DNA of 53,477 bases from Nonomuraea turkmeniaca (GCF_005889735.1 NZ_VCKY01000045.1:1-53477); one strand, 5' to 3'; numbered from the stretch's first letter, positions 40,703 through 49,027 are shown. The notes: generated by a model from the letters alone, not told the origin. Numbers and translations: made by a program.

Positions 40703-41275
40703 GTGACCGCAGAAACGTTGGAAGGACGTCGCCCGAGCGCCGCGCGCACCCGCGTGCTCGTCACGGCCGCGCGACTGTTCTACCGGGAGGGCGTCCACAC
40801 GGTCGGGATCGACCGGATCATCGCGGAGGCGGAGGTCGCCAAGGCGACCTTCTACAAGCATTTCCCGAGCAAGGACGACCTCGTCCGCGCGTACGTGACC
40901 GCGGAGAGCTCGCGGCAGCGGGCCGCGGTCGCCACCGTGGACACCGGATCGTCGCGCGAGAAGCTGATGGCGATCTTCGCCTTCATGTGCGAGTTCGGCG
41001 CCGGCCCCACCTATCGGGGTTGCCCCTTCGTCAACACGGCGGCCGAATATCCCGATCCGGATCATCCGGTGCGGCAGGCCATCGCCGAGCACCGCCGCTG
41101 GACCCGCGACCTGTACCGCGACCTGCTCGCCGACGACGGCCACCCCGACGCCGAGCGGACCGCCGACATCCTGCTGCTGCTCAGGGACGGGCTCGTGGTC
41201 GGCTTCGACCTCGACGACCCGGCCACCACCCGCGCCGCCGTCCAGGAGGCTCTCGCCAGAGTCCTGGCCGCCTGA
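40703..41275 (+). CDS. TetR-family transcriptional regulator
   Basis: A 190-residue regulator. The N-terminal helix-turn-helix is ARLFYREGVHTVGIDRIIAE, then AEVAKATFYKHFPSKDDLVR, the standard TetR signature. The ligand domain includes YRGCPFVNTAAEYPDPDHPV, a motif with a conserved Cys that could sense oxidants or electrophiles. It starts at a GTG without an obvious ribosome site, so the mRNA may be nearly leaderless. Two palindromes in the shared upstream region suggest that it represses itself and ohr. Confidence 0.88.
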   Translation: MTAETLEGRRPSAARTRVLVTAARLFYREGVHTVGIDRIIAEAEVAKATFYKHFPSKDDLVRAYVTAESSRQRAAVATVDTGSSREKLMAIFAFMCEFGAGPTYRGCPFVNTAAEYPDPDHPVRQAIAEHRRWTRDLYRDLLADDGHPDAERTADILLLLRDGLVVGFDLDDPATTRAAVQEALARVLAA

Positions 41276-41370
41276 GCCGCGTCCTCGCCGTGCTCGCGGG
41301 TGCGATGTGCCTGCTGCACAGGTGGTGGGCGCGCTGGTCCTCTGGGCGGCGGCCGGCGACGCGGGACACG

Positions 41371-43050
41371 TCAGGGCTTGGACAGGCGGCGGGCGATGAC
41401 GCGGAGGGCGAGGACCTCGTCGGCGCCTTCAAAGATGGACAGCACGCGGGCGTCCACGAACAGCCGCGAGATGCCGTACTCCTCGGCGTACCCGTAACCG
41501 CCGTGCAGCTGCTGGGCCTCACGGGTGACCCACTCGGCCGCCCGGCAGGCGACCTGCTTGACCTGCGCGGCCTCGAGCCCGCCGTCGCCGGCCGCGACCG
41601 CCCGGGCCGCCGCGAACGTGAACGCCCGGCACGCGGCGGTCAACGCCGCCATTCTGGCGATCTTGGCGCGGGTCAGCTGGTAGTCCGCGAGCGAGCGGCC
41701 GAAGACCGACCGCTGCGTGGCGTAGTCCACGGCCAGTTCGAGCGCCGACTGCATGACGCCGACGGCGCGGGCGGCGGTCTGCAGGCGCGCGTTGGCGAAC
41801 GCCTGCATCTGCAGGTAGAAGCCGCGCCCGAGGCCGTCGTCCAGGCCGATCAGGTCGTTTGCGGGCACGCGCCAGCCGTCGAAGCCGACCTCGAAGGAGT
41901 GCATGCCGCGGTAACCCAGGGTGCGGATGGCGCGGCCTTCCACGCTCCCGCCGCCCTCCTGGGTGAGGCGCCACTCGTGGCCGGTGAAGGACGGTTTCTC
42001 GATCACGAAGAGCGACAGTCCGCGGTGACCGGCCGCGCGGTCCGGATCCGTTCGGGCGAGGACGAGCAGGTAATGGGCGCGGCCGGCGAAGGTGCACCAG
42101 GTTTTGACGCCGTTCAGCACCCACTCCTCGCCGTCCCTGACCGCGCTGGTGGTGACGGCGGCGACGTCCGATCCACAGTCCGGCTCGGTCACCGCGACGG
42201 CGCACAGCCGCTCCCCCGAGGCGATGGCCGGGAGCCAGCGCCGTTTCTGCTCCTCGGTGCCGCCCCGGGTGATCGCGGCGCCGATGATCTCCGGGCGGGT
42301 GATGAGCGAGCCGGCGGCCCCGAGCGAGGCGCGGGAGAGCTCTTCGGTCACCACGACCATGCTCAGCAGCTCGTCTGCCCCGCCCTCGGCGTAGCCGCCG
42401 TACGCGGCCGGGATCGACAGCCCGAAGCAGCCCATGTCGGCGAGCCCGTCGATGATGGCGGCCGGGATGTCCTCGTCGTCGCGGTGGATGCGGTCGGCGA
42501 CGGGGACGATCTGGTCGGCGGCGAATTCGCGAAAGGCGGTGCGGACCAGTTGCAGCTCGCCGGACAGGTGCCGCGGTCCGGCCTCGCGAGTGGCCATGAC
42601 CCGCCCGGCCACACGTTCCAGAAGTGCCGGGTCCCGTCCGGCGGCGATGTGGGCGGCGATCCCGTCCAGCACCGTCCGGTCCACGCCCCACAGGGATTCC
42701 CGGCCGGTCATCCGGCCGGCCAGGTCCGCGGCGACGTCGGCGGCGTAGAGCAGCGCCAGGTCGTCCTCGGCCGCGCCGCCGCCGTGGCCGCCGGCACGGA
42801 GGTCGCCGGCACGGAGGTCGCCACCGAGATCGCCGGCACGTAGCCCACGGCCGGGGGCGGCGTCGTGCGTGCCGTGGCCGAGGAGTGCCACGCCGGCCGC
42901 GACCGACGACGACACGGACGCCAGGTCGTAGGCGACGGCCTGACGGTCGTCACCCACCCCCACGTGCGCGGCCGCCTCGCCCACGACGGCCCGCAACACG
43001 TCAACGATGGCGCGGGCGTGGTGCTCCATGCCGGCGACCTCGTCACGCAT
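41371..43050 (-). CDS. Methylsuccinyl-CoA dehydrogenase-like long acyl-CoA dehydrogenase
   Basis: A 559-residue flavoprotein: an N-terminal extension of about 160 residues and then a full acyl-CoA dehydrogenase domain (VAVTEPDCGSDVAAVTTSAV, NGVKTWCTFAGRAHYLLVLA, and QLHGGYGYAEEYGISRLFVD). The long extension and the wording of the core closely recall methylsuccinyl-CoA dehydrogenase (Mcd) of the ethylmalonyl-CoA pathway, which makes mesaconyl-CoA. The extension contains a Gly-rich repeated stretch (GDLGGDLRAGDLRAGGHGGG) encoded by near-identical 15-base repeats. The ATG overlaps the end of the MaoC-like gene by eight bases. The neighbouring Meh-like hydratase and CoA transferase support a C5-dicarboxyl-CoA role. 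Confidence 0.75.
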   Translation of the reverse strand: MRDEVAGMEHHARAIVDVLRAVVGEAAAHVGVGDDRQAVAYDLASVSSSVAAGVALLGHGTHDAAPGRGLRAGDLGGDLRAGDLRAGGHGGGAAEDDLALLYAADVAADLAGRMTGRESLWGVDRTVLDGIAAHIAAGRDPALLERVAGRVMATREAGPRHLSGELQLVRTAFREFAADQIVPVADRIHRDDEDIPAAIIDGLADMGCFGLSIPAAYGGYAEGGADELLSMVVVTEELSRASLGAAGSLITRPEIIGAAITRGGTEEQKRRWLPAIASGERLCAVAVTEPDCGSDVAAVTTSAVRDGEEWVLNGVKTWCTFAGRAHYLLVLARTDPDRAAGHRGLSLFVIEKPSFTGHEWRLTQEGGGSVEGRAIRTLGYRGMHSFEVGFDGWRVPANDLIGLDDGLGRGFYLQMQAFANARLQTAARAVGVMQSALELAVDYATQRSVFGRSLADYQLTRAKIARMAALTAACRAFTFAAARAVAAGDGGLEAAQVKQVACRAAEWVTREAQQLHGGYGYAEEYGISRLFVDARVLSIFEGADEVLALRVIARRLSKP

Positions 43051-43909
43051 GGCCGGTCCCTTCCATCGTCAACGTGGTGCATGGTTCGACGGAGTCCTGC
43101 CCGTACAGCCCCAGTGTGAGCGGGGCGTCCTCGACCCGGCGCAGCCGCGCGGCCTGGCCGCAGAACAGCGGTGCGCGGTTCCTGTGCCGCATGCGCGGGA
43201 TCGGCACGTCGTGCTGCTCGAGACGGAGCACCTCGGCGAGGGCGAGCGTCATCAGCGGCCCATGCACCACCAGGCCGGGGTATCCCTCCACGCGGGTGGC
43301 GTACGGCCAGTCGTAGTGGATGCGGTGCGGGTTCGAGGTGGCGGCGCTGAAGCGCATCAGCAGGGTCGGGTCCGTGACGAGATCCCAGGCCCACTCCCCC
43401 GCCCGGGTGAGGGGGGCGCCGACTGGGGCCAGGGCGGCGGCCGGCTCGGCCGGGGTCTCCACGGCGCGGACGGGTCTCGTGTCCCGGTAGATGAGATCCT
43501 GCCGTTCCTCGATCGCGAGCCGGTCGTGCGCGTCGTACAGCCTGGTGGCGACGGCCACGACGACCAGCTTGCCCGAGCGCCCGGACTTCTCGGTGACCGA
43601 CGCCACCCGCGACTCGCGCCGGACGGTGGCCCCGACCGTGAGTGGGGCGTGGAAGACGACCTCGCCACCGGCGAACATGCGACGCGGCAGCTCCACCGGA
43701 GGCAGGAACGACCCGCGCGCCGGATGGCCGTCCAGGCCGAGCGCGGACGACACGGGCCAGCGGGCCAGGGCGAGCCAGTGCCACAGCGGCGGCAGCGCGT
43801 CTCCGGGGCCGGTGGCGGGCGTGCCGTCGTCGAACAGCGCCGACAGGGCCGCCACGGGGTGCGGGTCGACCGTCTCGACGGTGGTGACGGTGTGCGGGGT
43901 CCAGCTCAC
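43043..43909 (-). CDS. MaoC-like hydratase, mesaconyl-C4-CoA hydratase (Meh)/HTD2 type
   Basis: A 288-residue double hot-dog protein. The N-terminal half has ALPPLWHWLALARWPVSSAL and FHAPLTVGATVRRESRVASV followed by LIYRD; the C-terminal hot-dog carries the catalytic motif RFSAATSNPHRIHYDWPYA and YPGLVVHGPL. This layout matches 3-methylfumaryl/mesaconyl-C4-CoA hydratases and HTD2-type dehydratases. The GTG start was placed where it overlaps the stop of the SDR remnant (GTGA). Between two acyl-CoA dehydrogenases and a CoA transferase it would hydrate an unsaturated acyl-CoA, perhaps mesaconyl-CoA. Confidence 0.75.
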   Translation of the reverse strand: MSWTPHTVTTVETVDPHPVAALSALFDDGTPATGPGDALPPLWHWLALARWPVSSALGLDGHPARGSFLPPVELPRRMFAGGEVVFHAPLTVGATVRRESRVASVTEKSGRSGKLVVVAVATRLYDAHDRLAIEERQDLIYRDTRPVRAVETPAEPAAALAPVGAPLTRAGEWAWDLVTDPTLLMRFSAATSNPHRIHYDWPYATRVEGYPGLVVHGPLMTLALAEVLRLEQHDVPIPRMRHRNRAPLFCGQAARLRRVEDAPLTLGLYGQDSVEPCTTLTMEGTGHA

Positions 43910-43959
43910 ACGGACCGTCCGCCGGTGACGTCCGCGGTCCTGCCGGCCAGTAGCGTCAT
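43906..43959 (-). pseudogene. Collapsed short-chain dehydrogenase gene (17-codon remnant)
   Basis: An ATG overlapping the stop of the preceding dehydrogenase gene opens the frame MTLLAGRTADVTGGRSV, which ends in a TGA overlapping the next gene's GTG. The first part resembles the N-terminus of short-chain dehydrogenases (LAGRTAVVTGG) and the last part their usual ending (VDGGRSV). The whole interior of about 230 residues is gone, possibly by recombination at the GGCGG shared by both ends. The four-base overlaps at both borders show where an intact operon gene once sat. Confidence 0.55.
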
Positions 43960-45125
43960 GTCCGATCCGTTCCACTGATGGGGTGGCGCGCGATCAACTG
44001 GGCCGCGATGACGTTGCGCTGGATCTCGTTGGTGCCCTCGCCCAGGATCATCAGCGGGGCGTCCCGGAAGTACCGCTCGACCTCGAACTCCTTGGAGAAG
44101 CCGTACCCGCCGTGCACCCGCATCGCGTCCAGCGCCACCTGCATCGCGGTCTCGGAGGCGAACAGCTTGGCCATGCCGGCCTCCATGTCGGCCCGGCCGC
44201 CCTCGTCGAGCCGGCGCGCGGCGTCCTCGGTGAGCAGCCGCGCCGCCCGCACCTTGGTCGCCATGTCGGCCAGCAGGTTGCCCACCGACTGGTGTTTCCA
44301 GATCGGCTTGCCGAACGACTCCCGCTCCTGGGCGTACCTGATGGCGTCGTCGAGCGCGGCCTGGGCCACGCCGACCGCGCGGGCGGCCACCTGGATCCTG
44401 CCGACCTCGAGGCCGCGCATCATGTGCGCCCATCCCTGGTCCGGGGCGCCGCCGAGCACCGTGGAGGCGGGGACCCGCATCCGGTCGAAGACGAGCTCGC
44501 ACGCCTCGACGCCGCGGTAGCCGAGTTTGGGCAGGTTCTTGGAGATGTGCAGGCCGGCGCCGGGCTCGACGAGCAGCACGCTCATGCCCTGGTGCGCGGG
44601 CCTGGCGTCCTGGTCGGTCACGCACAGCAGGCCGATCAGGCCCGAGTGGCGGGCGTTGGAGATCCAGGTCTTCGACCCGCTGATCAGCAGGTCGCCGCCG
44701 TCGGCGACCGCGTGCGTGCGCATGGCCTGCAGGTCGCTGCCGCCGCCCGGCTCGGTGAGCGCCATGGTGGCCCTGAGCGTGCCGTCGGCCATGGGCGGCA
44801 GATGGCGTTCGCGTTGTTCCCGGGTGCCGAACGTGCGGATCAGGTAGGTGATCACGGAGTGTCCGCCGATGGCCCCGGCCAAGCTCATCCAGCCGCGGGC
44901 CAGCTCCTCGGTCACGCGGGCGAAGCAGGCTGCGCTGACGTCCACGCCGCCGTACTCGGCGGGGACCAGCAGGCCGAAGAAGCCCAGCTTCTTCATCTCG
45001 TCGATGAACTCGGCCGGGTATTTGTCCACCGATTCGTAGTCGCGTACGCGCGGCCGCACGCGCTCGTCGACGAATTCGCCGGCCAGGGCGACGATGTCCC
45101 GCTCGTCCTCGGTCAGTGCGCTCAT
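43956..45125 (-). CDS. Acyl-CoA dehydrogenase
   Basis: A 389-residue standard acyl-CoA dehydrogenase. MALTEPGGGSDLQAMRTHAV and ISGSKTWISNARHSGLIGLL are the flavin- and substrate-binding signatures. VHGGYGFSKEFEVERYFRDA, followed by EGTNEIQRNVIAAQLI, is the C-terminal signature. It introduces a double bond into an acyl-CoA. The ATG overlaps the CoA-transferase stop by four bases, and its own stop overlaps the SDR remnant start. The substrate is unknown, but a short or branched dicarboxyl-CoA is plausible from the neighbours. Confidence 0.9.
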   Translation of the reverse strand: MSALTEDERDIVALAGEFVDERVRPRVRDYESVDKYPAEFIDEMKKLGFFGLLVPAEYGGVDVSAACFARVTEELARGWMSLAGAIGGHSVITYLIRTFGTREQRERHLPPMADGTLRATMALTEPGGGSDLQAMRTHAVADGGDLLISGSKTWISNARHSGLIGLLCVTDQDARPAHQGMSVLLVEPGAGLHISKNLPKLGYRGVEACELVFDRMRVPASTVLGGAPDQGWAHMMRGLEVGRIQVAARAVGVAQAALDDAIRYAQERESFGKPIWKHQSVGNLLADMATKVRAARLLTEDAARRLDEGGRADMEAGMAKLFASETAMQVALDAMRVHGGYGFSKEFEVERYFRDAPLMILGEGTNEIQRNVIAAQLIARHPISGTDRT

Positions 45126-46330
45126 GATCGTTCTCCGCTCCGGATGATGCCGTTCTCCCGCAGCTTCGCCAGGTCCGGCCCGGACAGGCCGAGCTCCGCA
45201 CGCAGCACCTCGTCGGTGTGCTGCCCCACCAGCGGGGCCGCCGCCGGCGGCGGCTGCCGCCCGTCCATCACCAGGGGTGATCCCGGCGCCCAGTGGTCGC
45301 CGACGCCGGGCTGGTGGAGCAGCGCCATCAGCGGGTTCTGCGGCAGCAAGGGGGCAAGGTCGGCGAAGCTTCGGTACGCCGACCACAACACCCGGGTGGC
45401 GCCCAACGCCGCCTCCGCCTCGGCGAGGGTGTGGGCCTCGAACCAGCCGGCGAGCAGCTCACCGAGCACCCTGCGGTGCCGGTGGCGCGCCGACTCCTCC
45501 GCGAAGTCGGCCCCGAGCGCGGTGGCCAGCGCGGACACCACGTCGGTGAGGCCGGTCGCGGCAAGGAGGTCCCGCCAGTGCCGGGGGGTGAGGGCGACGA
45601 CCATCAGCCGCCCGCCGTCAGCGGTGGCGAAGTCGCGACCGAAGGTGCCGTACACGTGGTTGCCGTCGCGCTCCCTGGGCGTTCCGCCCAGCTGGGCCTC
45701 GGCGAGGTAGCCGAGGCTTCCGGCGGTCGCCAGGGCGACGTCCTCGAGCGCGAGGCGAACCTGCCGGCACTCCCCTGTCCGCAGGCGGTGCCGCTCGGCG
45801 GCCAGCAGCCCGGCCGCCAGGTAGAGCCCGGCGGCCAGGTCCCAGGCGGGCACCACGCTGTTCACCGGCTGCGCCGTGTCCGGCGGGCCGGTCAGTAGGG
45901 GGAATCCGGTCGCCGCCTGGACGGTGTAGTCCACGGCGGCGGCGCCGTCGCGACGGCCGGTGAGCAGCACGTGGATCACGTCCGGGCGGCGGGCGCGCAA
46001 CGCCTCGAACGTCAGCTCGGGGAAACGGTCGGAGTTGCTGACCACGATCCCGGCGCGGACGATCAGGTCGGCGACGAGCCCGCGGCCCTCGGCCCGCGAC
46101 AGGTCCACTTCGATGGCACGCTTGCCCTTGTTGAGCCCCGACCAGTACAGGCTCGTGCCGCTCTCGGCCAGCGGCCACCGGGTACGGTCCACCGCGCCGC
46201 CGACCGGCTCGACCCGGATCACGTCGGCGCCCAGCTGGGCCAGTGTCATCCCGCACAACGGCGTCGCCACATAGCTGGACAGCTCGACGATCCGCACGCC
46301 GTCCAGCGGCCGCACCGCTTCCGTCTCCAC
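45122..46330 (-). CDS. CaiB/BaiF-type (family III) CoA transferase
   Basis: A 402-residue family III CoA transferase. The N-terminus reads RPLDGVRIVELSSYVATPLC, then AQLGADVIRVEPVGGAVDRT and SLYWSGLNKGKRAIEVDLS, all diagnostic. The Asp usually required for the acyl-CoA mixed anhydride lies in the GRRDGAAAVDYTVQAATG region. The GTG start was chosen because AGGAG precedes it; more upstream codons are in frame but lack a site. It is the first gene of the CoA-ester operon and may move CoA between a dicarboxylic acid and a donor (intramolecular transfer, as in mesaconyl-CoA transferase, is one option). Confidence 0.88.
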   Translation of the reverse strand: METEAVRPLDGVRIVELSSYVATPLCGMTLAQLGADVIRVEPVGGAVDRTRWPLAESGTSLYWSGLNKGKRAIEVDLSRAEGRGLVADLIVRAGIVVSNSDRFPELTFEALRARRPDVIHVLLTGRRDGAAAVDYTVQAATGFPLLTGPPDTAQPVNSVVPAWDLAAGLYLAAGLLAAERHRLRTGECRQVRLALEDVALATAGSLGYLAEAQLGGTPRERDGNHVYGTFGRDFATADGGRLMVVALTPRHWRDLLAATGLTDVVSALATALGADFAEESARHRHRRVLGELLAGWFEAHTLAEAEAALGATRVLWSAYRSFADLAPLLPQNPLMALLHQPGVGDHWAPGSPLVMDGRQPPPAAAPLVGQHTDEVLRAELGLSGPDLAKLRENGIIRSGERS

Positions 46331-46396
46331 TGCTTCCACTCCTGACCTGGTCTCAGGCGGCGTTCCCGCCGGCAAGGTTCACGTACCCGATGTGCT

Positions 46397-46834
46397 TCAC
46401 GGCGTGCAGGGCCGGTCCTGCGTCGTGGCGAGGAACGACCGGAGCAGGCGGGCCAGGTCGCGGCGGTCGGTCTCGCCCATCCCGGCGAAGATCTCCTCGC
46501 TGATCCGATGCTGCAGGCGGCCGATCTCGTCGATCGCGCCGAGCCCCTCCTCGGTGAGGGTGAGGCGGAAGGCACGCCGGTCGCCGGGATCGGGCCCGCG
46601 GGTGACGAGGCCGTCCGCCTCCAGCGCGTCGACCAGCGGGGTGATGGCGCGCCCGCTGACCCCCAGCACGTCGGCGAGATCCCGCATCCGGCTGCCCGGG
46701 CGGCCGTGCAGGGTCGTCAGCAGCCGCACCCGGGCAGGCGAGAGGCCGTGCTCCCCGAACCGGGTCCGGCCCTGCTGCGAGAACGCCCGCGAAGCGGCCA
46801 CCAGTAGCTCGCCCAGCTCGGTCGCGCTTGACAT
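46397..46834 (-). CDS. MarR-family transcriptional regulator
   Basis: A 145-residue MarR protein. The winged helix is LSPARVRLLTTLHGRPGSRM, then RDLADVLGVSGRAITPLVDA and LVTRGPDPGDRRAFRLTLT. GGAG precedes the ATG. It lies 66 bases upstream of the CoA-transferase operon in the same direction, and is divergent from the NmrA-like gene with a long palindrome in between, so it may control itself, the NmrA-like gene and possibly the CoA-ester operon. Confidence 0.9.
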   Translation of the reverse strand: MSSATELGELLVAASRAFSQQGRTRFGEHGLSPARVRLLTTLHGRPGSRMRDLADVLGVSGRAITPLVDALEADGLVTRGPDPGDRRAFRLTLTEEGLGAIDEIGRLQHRISEEIFAGMGETDRRDLARLLRSFLATTQDRPCTP

Positions 46835-46852
46835 CAGACTCCACTCTTGAGA

Positions 46853-46874
46853 GATAGTGAACTAGGTAACTATC
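46853..46874. promoter_or_regulatory. MarR-type operator between marR and nmrA-like genes
   Basis: Arms GATAGT and ACTATC border a 22-base element that is self-complementary at 18 of 22 positions, 18 bases from the marR start and 44 from the NmrA-like start. Length and AT-richness suit a MarR dimer. Confidence 0.65.
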
Positions 46875-46917
46875 CAATACTTCTTCTTCAGTGTAACTAC
46901 ACGTCCGGAGGGACACC

Positions 46918-47781
46918 ATGGAAGCAGAGACCGCACGCCCGCTGATCCTCGTCACCGGCGCCACCGGCAACCAGGGCGGCGCCGTGGTGGACGCGTTGCT
47001 CGAGCAGCCGGGCCGCTGGCGCGTGCGGGCGCTCAGCCGCGACCCCTCAAGGGCCACGGCGCTGGCGGCCAGGGGCGTGGAGGTCGTCGCCGGCGACATG
47101 GCCGACGCCGGCTCGCTGAAGCAGGCGCTGACCGGCGTCGACGGAGTCTTCGGCGTGCAGAACTCCCGCACCGCGGGGCTCGACGGCGAGATCCGGCAGG
47201 GCGTGACGCTCGTCGACGCCGCACAGGCGGCCGGCGTCCGGCACTTCGTCTACACCTCCGTCGGCGGCGCGGAACGGGTGCGCGGCATCCCCCACTTCGA
47301 CACCAAATGGGAGATCGAACAACATCTGCGAGCCACCGGCCTGCCCGCCACCGTGCTGCGGCCGACGACGTTCACCGAGGTGTTCACCATGCGCGGGGCC
47401 GGCATCGGCCTCGGCATGATGGCCGCCGGGCTCGGGCCCGCCAAACCCCTGCAGATGATCGCCGTACGGGACATCGGCGTCTTCGCACGGCTGGCCTTCG
47501 AGCAACCGGACGACTTCACGGGCCGGGCACTGGAACTGGCCGGTGACGAGCTGACCGTGCCGCAGATCGCCGCCGCGCTCAAGGCGGCGGGCCGGCCGGC
47601 CCGCTACCCGCGCCTGCCCAAGCTGGTGCTGCGGGCGATGGGCAAGGAGGCGCGCATGTTGTTCTGGTTCGGCGAGTCCGGCTATCGCGCCGACATCCCG
47701 TCCCTGCGGGCGCTGCACCCCGGCCTGCTGACCCTCGAAGCGTGGCTGAGCGGCCGGTCAGACCGCCTTGGTCGGGAGTAG
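46918..47781 (+). CDS. NmrA-family NAD(P)-binding protein
   Basis: A 287-residue Rossmann-fold protein of the atypical SDR (NmrA/HSCARG) group. ILVTGATGNQGGAVVDALLE is the dinucleotide-binding turn (GATGNQG). VAGDMADAGSLKQALTGVDG and HFVYTSVGGAERVRGIPHFD follow, then KWEIEQHLRATGLPATVLRP. Members either sense the NADP(H) ratio or reduce quinones; the sequence does not decide. It is divergent from marR across a probable operator, a common arrangement for redox-responsive pairs. Confidence 0.88.
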   Translation: MEAETARPLILVTGATGNQGGAVVDALLEQPGRWRVRALSRDPSRATALAARGVEVVAGDMADAGSLKQALTGVDGVFGVQNSRTAGLDGEIRQGVTLVDAAQAAGVRHFVYTSVGGAERVRGIPHFDTKWEIEQHLRATGLPATVLRPTTFTEVFTMRGAGIGLGMMAAGLGPAKPLQMIAVRDIGVFARLAFEQPDDFTGRALELAGDELTVPQIAAALKAAGRPARYPRLPKLVLRAMGKEARMLFWFGESGYRADIPSLRALHPGLLTLEAWLSGRSDRLGRE

Positions 47782-47818
47782 GGCGATTCGCGGGCGAGCA
47801 GCGGCGGATCGGCAGCCG

Positions 47819-48829
47819 CTAGGGGACCTGATGCTCGGTGCTGGCGCGGACGATGAGCGTGGTGGCCAGCTCTATACGGGTGCCCGCGGGCCCGCCCGGG
47901 TGCGTCAGCTCCTCGAAGATGAGACGTACGGCCTCGTTGGCCATGTCGTCGAGGGGCTGGCGCACGGTGGTGAGCGGCGGCGACATCATCTCGCACAAGG
48001 GCGAGTCGTCGAACCCCACCACGGACAGGTCGCCGGGGACGCGGACGCCCCGTTCGGCCGCCGCCTGGTAGACCCCCGCGGCCTGCAGGTCCGACCCGGC
48101 GAAGATCGCGGTCGGCGGGTCGTCGCGGTCGAGCAGCTCACCGCCGAACCGCTTGCCGCCGGAGACGAGGAAGTCGCCGTAGCGAACCAGCTCGGAGTCG
48201 GGGTCGATGCCGAACGTACGGTGCGCGGCCAGGTAGCCCTCGTACCGGTCGAGCGTGCATTGCACGTCGAGCGGCCCGCCTATGAAGCCGACCCGGGTGT
48301 GCCCCAGCTCGAGCAGGTGCGTCGTCGCCATGACGCCGCCGGACCAGTTCGTCGCCCCGACCGTGGACATGCGCGGGTCGCGCTGGCCGACGGGGTCCAG
48401 CAGCACGAGGGGGACGTGCAGCAGCTCCCCGATGGCCGCGATCTCGTCCTTGTTGTACCGGGAGAGCACGAGCACGATGCCGTCGGTGCCGCGCTTTCGC
48501 ATGATCCCGATCCAGCGCCGCAGGTCGAAGTCGGCCCGCGCGGACGAGGTCACCACGAGCGAGAACCCCCACCGCGCCGCCGCCCGCTCCGCGCCCTTGA
48601 TGAGGACCTGCGCCCACGGCGAGCCGAGCCCGTCGATGAGCAGGTCGACCATCCCGACCCGAGGCGTGCTCGGCGGGCGCGGGGCCTCGTAGCCGAAGGC
48701 GCGGACGGCTTCGAGCACCTTGTCCCTGGTGGCCGCCGAGACGTGCTTCTTGCCGCTCAGGACCTTGGAAACCGTCGGCACCGACACTCCGGCGGCTGCC
48801 GCGACGTCGGCGAGCGTCGCTCGGGGCAC
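47819..48829 (-). CDS. LacI-family repressor of the GH3/GH42 operon
   Basis: A 336-residue LacI/GalR regulator with DNA-binding head TLADVAAAAGVSVPTVSKVL, followed by SGKKHVSAATRDKVLEAV. The sensor domain includes GTDGIVLVLSRYN, LGHTRVGFIGGPLDVQCTLD and LSVVGFDDSPLCEMMSPPLT, the typical C-lobe. GGAGG lies before the GTG start. It is divergent from the beta-glucosidase gene; two CTTTCGGAAA sites lie in the shared region and are its probable operators. Confidence 0.88.
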   Translation of the reverse strand: MPRATLADVAAAAGVSVPTVSKVLSGKKHVSAATRDKVLEAVRAFGYEAPRPPSTPRVGMVDLLIDGLGSPWAQVLIKGAERAAARWGFSLVVTSSARADFDLRRWIGIMRKRGTDGIVLVLSRYNKDEIAAIGELLHVPLVLLDPVGQRDPRMSTVGATNWSGGVMATTHLLELGHTRVGFIGGPLDVQCTLDRYEGYLAAHRTFGIDPDSELVRYGDFLVSGGKRFGGELLDRDDPPTAIFAGSDLQAAGVYQAAAERGVRVPGDLSVVGFDDSPLCEMMSPPLTTVRQPLDDMANEAVRLIFEELTHPGGPAGTRIELATTLIVRASTEHQVP

Positions 48830-48880
48830 TTAACCTCCTGCTGCCGCAGTGCCGCCATCCGGCTGACACCGGCGAGTGAC

Positions 48881-48894
48881 AACTTTCGGAAACT
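48881..48894. promoter_or_regulatory. CTTTCGGAAA operator, copy 1
   Basis: AACTTTCGGAAACT, 51 bases upstream of the lacI start. It shares the CTTTCGGAAA decamer with the site at 49015. Confidence 0.6.
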
Positions 48895-48960
48895 CATGTG
48901 AAACCCGGATAGCCCCTTGAGCTGGGCCGACCGGCGTTCTCTTACTGTGCGATGGGCCTG

Positions 48961-48990
48961 TTGACAGGGTTGAGGACCGCAGCCTACCGT
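48961..48990 (+). promoter_or_regulatory. Promoter of GH3/GH42 operon
   Basis: TTGACA at 48961, an 18-base spacer and TACCGT at 48985. The operator at 49015 lies just downstream, where a bound repressor would block elongation or promoter clearance. Confidence 0.55.
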
Positions 48991-49014
48991 AACGGATCGG
49001 CAATGTCACGGTAA

Positions 49015-49027
49015 CCTTTCGGAAAGC
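49015..49027. promoter_or_regulatory. CTTTCGGAAA operator, copy 2
   Basis: CCTTTCGGAAAGC, a CG-centred palindrome 32 bases upstream of the beta-glucosidase start. A half-site, AAACTTTCCG, follows at 49035. Confidence 0.65.

Noticed and set aside
41276..41370. A possible membrane-protein remnant after tetR (hydrophobic VVGALVLWAAAGDAGHV).
   Set aside because: A short hydrophobic run in high-GC DNA is expected by chance and has no start or family motif.
46345..46396. A 15-codon frame (VKHIGYVNLAGGNAA) whose GTG overlaps the marR stop, possibly another collapsed gene.
   Set aside because: It is too short and resembles no family clearly enough; the overlap could be chance.
48985..49013. TACCGT and ACGGTA inverted repeat after the GH3/GH42 promoter as a separate operator.
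   Set aside because: Arms are only six bases with a 17-base gap, and the left arm coincides with the proposed -10 box; the CTTTCGGAAA sites explain regulation better.
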